Positions 57,338-64,000 of a DNA stretch of 64,000 bases are shown here, piece after piece (position 1 is the stretch's first letter; every line of letters starts with the position of its first letter). This DNA is from Aurantiacibacter atlanticus (GTDB lineage: Bacteria > Pseudomonadota > Alphaproteobacteria > Sphingomonadales > Sphingomonadaceae), in NCBI RefSeq assembly GCF_001077815.2, contig NZ_CP011310.1, forward strand, positions 1,426,001-1,490,000. The letters are read 5' to 3'. Both the position numbers and the translations under genes were made by a program. The notes under the pieces were generated by a model. That model searched no databases. It was not told the origin of the DNA and saw only the letters and a program-made list of their open reading frames with translations.

Positions 57338-60175
57338 TTACTTGGACTTGCGCGTAGTGCGCTTGGCGGCGGATGCGCCGCGATTTGAAAGATTCAATGC
57401 GACCGAAACAAGGGCTTCCTGCTGCGCCTGATGGCGGGCAGCAAAGCCCGTTGCAGGGGATGCGGCATCTTCACGTCCAGCATAGCTCGCACGCATTCCG
57501 TCATGACCAGCAGTGGTCAAAGCGTTTTCAATGCGATGTTCGAGAAAATGCCAGGCGCCATTGTTTCTCGGCTCTTCCTGACACCACACAACCTCTTCGA
57601 GATTGGTCATGCGTTTCAGGCGCACTGCCAATGGCTCTCCGGGGAAGGGATAGAGCTGTTCCAGCCTGACAATGGAAATATCGTCAACCTCTTCCTCGTC
57701 ACGCTTTTGCATCAAATCATAGGCAACCTTGCCCGAGCATAAAACGAGGCGCTTAACCTTCTCGTCCGCGATCGGTGTGAGATCGGACTTGATCCGCATG
57801 AAATGGTGATCGCCCATGAACTCGTCGGCCTCGCTCTTGGCGAGCGGGTGGCGCAGAAGGCTCTTGGGAGTCATGATGACAAGCGGCTTGCGGAAGGACC
57901 GCATCATCTGCCGGCGCAATACGTGGAAGTAATTGGCCGGTGTGGTGATGTTGCAGACCTGGATATTATCATTCGCACATAATTGCAGGAATCGTTCGAG
58001 GCGGGCGGAGGAATGCTCCGGCCCTTGGCCCTCGAAGCCATGCGGCAGCAATAGTACAAGCCCGTTGGCCCGCAACCATTTCACTTCGCCTGCGGCAATG
58101 AACTGATCGATTATGATCTGCGCGCCATTGGCGAAATCGCCGAATTGCGCTTCCCACATTACCAGCGTCTTGGGATCGGCCAGCGAAAAGCCGTATTCGA
58201 AACCAAGCACGCCAAATTCGCTGAGGGTGGAATCATAAACCTCGAACTTGCCGTGAGGCAGGGTAGCGAGGGGGATATATTTATCTTCTGTCTTCTGGTC
58301 GACCCAGATCGCATGACGCTGGCTGAATGTGCCGCGTCCGGAATCCTGTCCTGAAAGACGCACCCCGAACCCTTCGCTGACCAGACTACCGAAAGCGAGC
58401 GCTTCGGCAGTGGCCCAGTCAAAGCCGGAGCCGCTGGAAAACATTTCCGCTTTGGCGCCAAGAATACGCTTGAGCGTGGAATGGGTGCTGTGATCTTCAG
58501 GGATAGTAGTCAGCGTCCGCCCGAGGCTGTCGAACAGCTTTTTTCCGATGCCCGTGTCGACATTGCGCCGCGCGGTTTCGGGATCTGCTGGCTTGTGAAG
58601 CCCGCTCCAGCGGCCAGCGAACCAGTCCACTTCATTGGGCTTGTAGCTTTTGCCCGCTTCGAACTCTGCATCCAGCTGGTCGATGAATTCCTTGCGCATG
58701 GCAAGGGCCCCGCCATCATCCAGAACATCCTGCTCCTTCAGCCGCTCGGAATAGATTTCCGAGACGCGCCGATGCTTCTTGATCGCATCATACATCAGTG
58801 GCTGCGTAAATTTGGGTTCATCGCCCTCATTATGGCCGAACCGGCGATAGCACCACATGTCGATGACGACATCGCGCTTGAACCGATGGCGATATTCGAC
58901 AGCCAGCTTGCATGCGAAAGTCACGGCTTCGGGATCGTCGCCATTCACATGCAGGATAGGTGCCTGAACACCCTTGGCCACATCCGACGGATAGGGTGAG
59001 GATCGCGCGAATTTCGGACTGGTCGTAAAGCCAATCTGATTGTTGATGATGAAGTGCAGGCAACCACCGGTATTGTAACCGCGCACGCCCGACAGGCCAA
59101 AACACTCCCAGACCACGCCCTGTCCGGCAAAGGCGGCGTCGCCATGGATGAGAACGGGCAGCACCTTGTCATGCGTGCCGAGATCGTCATGCATGGCCTG
59201 CTGCGCGCGGGTCTTTCCCAGCACCACGGGATTTACCGCTTCAAGGTGCGAGGGATTGGGAACGAGCGACATATGCACCTTGATCCCGTCAAACTCGCGA
59301 TCAGTACTGGTGCCGAGGTGATATTTTACATCGCCTGAGCCACCAACATCATCAGGATTGGCAGAGCCACCAGAAAATTCATGGAAGATTACGTGATATG
59401 GTTTGGCCATGACGTTGGCAAGGACGTTCAGCCGTCCTCTGTGCGCCATACCGTAGATGATCTCTCGCACGCCCATCGCGCCGCCATATTTGATGACTGC
59501 TTCCAGAGCAGGAATCATGGCTTCGCCGCCATCGAGACCGAAGCGCTTGGTGCCCACATACTTCTTGGCGAGATATTTCTCGTATTCCTCGCCACGGATC
59601 ACGGCCTGCAGAATTGCCTGCTTGCCTTCCGGGGTGAAGCTGATGGTGTCTTCGGGGCTTTCGAACTTGTCCTGTAGAAATCGCCGTTCTTCGGTATCGG
59701 CGATATGCATGTATTCCAGGCCGACATGACCGCAATAGGTGCTGCGTAGCGCCTCATACAGAACACCGACGGTGACCCATTCGAAGCCGAATGCGCCGCC
59801 GACGAAGACTTCCTTGTCATTCTGCCCGGCAAAGCCATGCCAGGCGAGGGACAATTCCTCGGGTTCCTCGCGATGGGAAAGGCCAAGCGGATCGAGATTT
59901 GCCCCGAGGTGGCCACGCACGCGATATAGCCGGATCAGCAGCATGGCCTGCACGGAATCGCGCGCAGCGGCCTCGATGCTGGCGGAATCGGTGGGCCTAC
60001 CTGATCTTGCAGCCGATTCTTTCACCGCCGCAATCATGTCGGTCGGGTCCATCGCCTGCGACAGATCGCCCACGCCATCCGTCAGCGGCCAACGTGGATT
60101 GCCCCAGCTCGGCCCCTGCTGCGCCCCATCCTGGGACGGCATTTCGGGAAGGAAATTTTGTGACTCTTTACCCAT
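57338..60175 (-). CDS. sucA: 2-oxoglutarate dehydrogenase E1
   Basis: 945 residues: N-terminal EGEEP-type E2-binding region (ESQNFLPEM...), small domain with MLLIRLYRVRGHLGANLDPLG, then EYMHIADTEERRFLQ. Thiamine-diphosphate site: HGDAAFAGQGVVWECFGLSG and NGDDPEAVTFACKLAVEYRHRF. IDMWCYRRFGHNEGDEPKFTQP is the substrate-side motif, and PHGFEGQGPEHSSARLERFLQL marks the E1 half. It decarboxylates 2-oxoglutarate. It lies 33 bp after sucD. Confidence 0.98.
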   Translation of the reverse strand: MGKESQNFLPEMPSQDGAQQGPSWGNPRWPLTDGVGDLSQAMDPTDMIAAVKESAARSGRPTDSASIEAAARDSVQAMLLIRLYRVRGHLGANLDPLGLSHREEPEELSLAWHGFAGQNDKEVFVGGAFGFEWVTVGVLYEALRSTYCGHVGLEYMHIADTEERRFLQDKFESPEDTISFTPEGKQAILQAVIRGEEYEKYLAKKYVGTKRFGLDGGEAMIPALEAVIKYGGAMGVREIIYGMAHRGRLNVLANVMAKPYHVIFHEFSGGSANPDDVGGSGDVKYHLGTSTDREFDGIKVHMSLVPNPSHLEAVNPVVLGKTRAQQAMHDDLGTHDKVLPVLIHGDAAFAGQGVVWECFGLSGVRGYNTGGCLHFIINNQIGFTTSPKFARSSPYPSDVAKGVQAPILHVNGDDPEAVTFACKLAVEYRHRFKRDVVIDMWCYRRFGHNEGDEPKFTQPLMYDAIKKHRRVSEIYSERLKEQDVLDDGGALAMRKEFIDQLDAEFEAGKSYKPNEVDWFAGRWSGLHKPADPETARRNVDTGIGKKLFDSLGRTLTTIPEDHSTHSTLKRILGAKAEMFSSGSGFDWATAEALAFGSLVSEGFGVRLSGQDSGRGTFSQRHAIWVDQKTEDKYIPLATLPHGKFEVYDSTLSEFGVLGFEYGFSLADPKTLVMWEAQFGDFANGAQIIIDQFIAAGEVKWLRANGLVLLLPHGFEGQGPEHSSARLERFLQLCANDNIQVCNITTPANYFHVLRRQMMRSFRKPLVIMTPKSLLRHPLAKSEADEFMGDHHFMRIKSDLTPIADEKVKRLVLCSGKVAYDLMQKRDEEEVDDISIVRLEQLYPFPGEPLAVRLKRMTNLEEVVWCQEEPRNNGAWHFLEHRIENALTTAGHDGMRASYAGREDAASPATGFAARHQAQQEALVSVALNLSNRGASAAKRTTRKSK

Positions 60176-60208
60176 GGGGCCTCTCCTCTGAGGCTAAGCG
60201 ATCGGCGG

Positions 60209-61099
60209 TTATGCCAGTTCCTTCAGCAGCGCATCGAGCGTGGTGCCCAATTCGCTTGGCGAGGGTGATACGCGGATGCCCGCATCTTCCATCGCTGCAA
60301 TCTTGCTGTCGGCATCGCCTTTACCGCCCGAAACAATGGCGCCAGCATGGCCCATGCGGCGGCCCGGAGGCGCGGTACGACCAGCGATGAAGCCGACCAT
60401 CGGCTTGCGGCGGCCCTTGGCAGCTTCTTGCTTGATGAATTCTGCAGCTTCTTCTTCTGCGCTGCCGCCAATTTCGCCAATCATGATGATTGACTTGGTC
60501 GCATCGTCATCAAGAAACAGGTCGAGCACGTCGATGAAATTGGTGCCATTGACGGGATCGCCACCAATGCCGACAGCAGTTGTCTGGCCAAGGCCCACGG
60601 CAGTTGTCTGGTGGACGGCTTCATAGGTCAGCGTGCCCGAACGTGAGACAACGCCGACGCTGCCCTTCTTGAAGATGGAGCCGGGCATAATGCCGATCTT
60701 GCATTCTTCAGGGGTGAGCACGCCGGGGCAGTTCGGCCCGATCAGTCGTGATTTGGAGCCGGAAAGCGCGCGCTTTACCTTGACCATGTCCATCACCGGA
60801 ATACCTTCGGTAATTGCCACGATCAGTTCAATCTCGGCTTCGATGGCTTCCAGCATCGCGTCAGCTGCGAAGGGCGGCGGCACATAGATCACGCTGGCGG
60901 TTGCGCCGGTCGCGTCTTTCGCTTCCCGCACGGAATTGAAATTGGGCAGGCCGATATGCGTGGTGCCGCCTTTGCCTGGCGTTACACCCGCCACCATCTG
61001 CGTCCCGTAATCGAGCGCCTGCTGGGTATGGAAGGTGCCTGTGTCACCAGTCATACCCTGGGTGATGACCTTGGTGTCTTTGTTTATGAGGATGGACAT
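60209..61099 (-). CDS. sucD: Succinyl-CoA synthetase subunit alpha
   Basis: 296 residues: [33 protein letters not shown] (CoA-binding domain), [36 protein letters not shown], and the phosphorylated His in [17 protein letters not shown]. It makes succinate plus ATP/GTP with the beta subunit. The beta gene sucC is not next to it and not elsewhere in this window. Confidence 0.97.
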   Translation of the reverse strand: MSILINKDTKVITQGMTGDTGTFHTQQALDYGTQMVAGVTPGKGGTTHIGLPNFNSVREAKDATGATASVIYVPPPFAADAMLEAIEAEIELIVAITEGIPVMDMVKVKRALSGSKSRLIGPNCPGVLTPEECKIGIMPGSIFKKGSVGVVSRSGTLTYEAVHQTTAVGLGQTTAVGIGGDPVNGTNFIDVLDLFLDDDATKSIIMIGEIGGSAEEEAAEFIKQEAAKGRRKPMVGFIAGRTAPPGRRMGHAGAIVSGGKGDADSKIAAMEDAGIRVSPSPSELGTTLDALLKELA

Positions 61100-61117
61100 T
61101 CGACGTTATCCTTATTC

Positions 61118-62640
<1,523 letters not shown>

Positions 62641-62949
62641 CTAGCAAGCATCAAACCTATCCCTATCATACAGCTTGCGGCCGATGCGCCGGTCAAGAGC
62701 GCGGCAAACATCGCGCCACCACAAGAATGTTTCGTGGTCGCCTGCTGCAAAGGCGGTGATTGCCTGGTCATGCGCGCTCTGTGCGGCAGACAGTCCATGC
62801 TTCGCGAATTGGCGCAGGGCGGCATTGAAATGTGGCGGGCTGACAAGATCGCCATTATCATTTGCCGCGCGTGTATGAAACCCGCGAACCCGATCAGGGG
62901 TCATGCGTGCGGAACATTTTGTGGCTGGGGCTGCGAAACGGATCGACAT
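62641..62949 (-). CDS. Small cytosolic protein of unknown function (ANDNGD type)
   Basis: 102 residues from ATG 62949 (MSIRFAAPATKCSARM). The middle RAANDNGDLVSPPHFNAALRQFAKHG and FAAGDHETFLWWRDVCRALDRRIGRKL match, from memory, a small hypothetical family common in Sphingomonadales. The longer frame to 63003 adds 18 basic residues and is less likely. It lies between mdh and the SleB-type gene. Confidence 0.65.
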   Translation of the reverse strand: MSIRFAAPATKCSARMTPDRVRGFHTRAANDNGDLVSPPHFNAALRQFAKHGLSAAQSAHDQAITAFAAGDHETFLWWRDVCRALDRRIGRKLYDRDRFDAC

Positions 62950-63096
62950 GGTGCGGATTTTTCCTGCTTGTTGCTGATGCCGGATTGGCGACCGCAGCGA
63001 CAATTAGCCCAGTTGGACTAAGTGAAGGTTCCACAGGATGGTTTCCGAAATCTTATTCGTGATATCCAAAGGCTTACCACAGCCTTGCCGCACACC

Positions 63097-64000
63097 TCAG
63101 GGGCGTTCAATCCAGCGGCCACTATTGGCATATTCGGACCGTATATTACCGCTGCGCGGTGCGGAGGCGAGAGGGGCGGTGCCTTCGGCCACCGCTGCAA
63201 CAGACGGTTTGGGCTGCGCGGCAGAGTGACTAATCGGGCCAGTTTCAGTTGATGCGGCGGCGATGACCGGAGCCGAAGCAGGATCAGGAGCATTGGGCGT
63301 CAATGCGCGTGCCCGTGCTGCTGATGGTTCGGCACCGGCATAGGAGGCGGTAAAGGCAGAAGGCCGTCCCGCTGCGCCACGCCACCTGTAAAACTTGTGC
63401 GCCCCGATCACGCTGACGGTGTCGAGGCTGCTGGCCCAATAGGGATTTATCGCCAGCGTGTGGTAGTGTGTGGCTGTCCCCACGGGTGCGTAAGCCACGC
63501 CTGCAAGTGCTTCTCTTGCAATGCGGCTGGCACGGTCCCAGCCAGATCGCGAAGGCTGCCTTGCCAGCGATCCATCGCAGGTGAAGGAAAACTGACACCC
63601 GGTCGTGCGCTCGCTTCCCTGATAGACAACGCCGCACACGCTGCGCGGATAGGCGGTATGTGCCACGCGATTGAGCACTACCTGTGCCACTGCACGCTGG
63701 CCCGCATCGCTCTCGCTGGCAGCTTCGTAATAGATTGCCTGGGCCATACACTGCTGCGCGCGGACATGATCACGATCCGACCCGGCAATGCGCAGCGGGG
63801 CAGCGGCAAGCGGCAGGTCTGCGAGCTTGGATGAAGGCGTAAAGGCGGGCGCTCCAATCACGGCGATTGGTTTATCCCACCCTTCCGCATCAACCATGTG
63901 CGGCGCATCCTCGAGATAGTAGAAGGCTGAGCCGGGAAAGCTGAGACCCGGCGTTTCGAACGGCATCTGCTTCACTGCTTGCGCTGTGATGGCATCCCTC
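63097..64000 (-). CDS. SleB-type cell-wall hydrolase (5' end beyond the window)
   Basis: The frame is open through the right window edge, so the signal sequence and true start lie outside; a GTG at 63975 is only an internal candidate. The Hydrolase_2/SleB domain is clear: CMAQAIYYEAASESDAGQRAVAQVVLNRVAHTAYPRSVCGVVYQGSERTTGCQFSFTCDGSLAR, with the catalytic Glu of IYYEA, then GVGTATHYHT-like APVGTATHYHTLAINPYWASSL. About 90 C-terminal residues are Ala/Pro/Ser-rich and probably disordered. It hydrolyses peptidoglycan. Confidence 0.9.
   Translation of the reverse strand, partial: RDAITAQAVKQMPFETPGLSFPGSAFYYLEDAPHMVDAEGWDKPIAVIGAPAFTPSSKLADLPLAAAPLRIAGSDRDHVRAQQCMAQAIYYEAASESDAGQRAVAQVVLNRVAHTAYPRSVCGVVYQGSERTTGCQFSFTCDGSLARQPSRSGWDRASRIAREALAGVAYAPVGTATHYHTLAINPYWASSLDTVSVIGAHKFYRWRGAAGRPSAFTASYAGAEPSAARARALTPNAPDPASAPVIAAASTETGPISHSAAQPKPSVAAVAEGTAPLASAPRSGNIRSEYANSGRWIERP

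Overview
The window looks like chromosomal DNA of an alphaproteobacterium of the order Sphingomonadales, most likely an Erythrobacter/Altererythrobacter-type member of the Erythrobacteraceae. The evidence is the gene order of the str-S10-spc-alpha ribosomal supercluster, the RGG-extended ribosomal protein S5, the mdh-sucD-sucA-odhB-lpdA TCA block, a short zinc-free-looking RecO, the GC-rich coding style and many small Sphingomonadales-type lipoproteins. Species-level assignment is not possible from the sequence alone. No tRNA, rRNA or CRISPR array was recognised.

Layout. 1-18316 is housekeeping and metabolism: two glutathione transferases, an M49-like peptidase, TrhO, IlvE, a MarR regulator preceded by a leader-peptide/attenuator-like region, two paralogous lipoproteins, TlyA, TspO, UbiK-like protein, RecO, LeuB, a polyprenyl-phosphate-sugar synthase with GtrA domain, a metal transporter, a GT39 glycosyltransferase, MetZ, ApaG and a LysR regulator. 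18483-22272 holds a secreted PPC-domain protein and a four-gene cluster that starts with a LuxR-type HTH protein carrying a C-terminal membrane anchor and ends with a winged-helix protein.

22273-26904 is an accessory island. An A/T-rich gene for an Abi/UG-like reverse transcriptase is cut into three pieces by two insertion sequences. The first is an IS3-family (IS407-like) element with a 4-bp target duplication. The second is an IS5-family element that carries a passenger lipoprotein gene between its left inverted repeat and its transposase. Removing both elements in silico, each with one target copy, restores a continuous 539-residue frame.

27394-47875 is the translation supercluster: rpsL-rpsG-fusA-tuf, then S10, spc and alpha operons with secY and adk, rpoA and rplQ. 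Intrinsic terminators follow tuf and rplQ, and the S10 leader has a good promoter followed by an attenuator-like terminator. A decayed acyltransferase remnant lies between adk and rpsM.

48149-51943 encodes a prolyl-oligopeptidase-type S9 peptidase and two related secreted Arg/Asp-rich proteins. 51957-62340 is read on the minus strand: mdh, a small membrane protein, sucD, sucA, odhB, lpdA, then a membrane protein, a VOC protein, a PepSY protein and a TRIC/UPF0126 channel, most of them overlapping or closely spaced. The TCA block supplies 2-oxoglutarate dehydrogenase E1/E2/E3, succinyl-CoA synthetase alpha and malate dehydrogenase, but sucC is absent from the window. The window ends inside a SleB-type cell-wall hydrolase.
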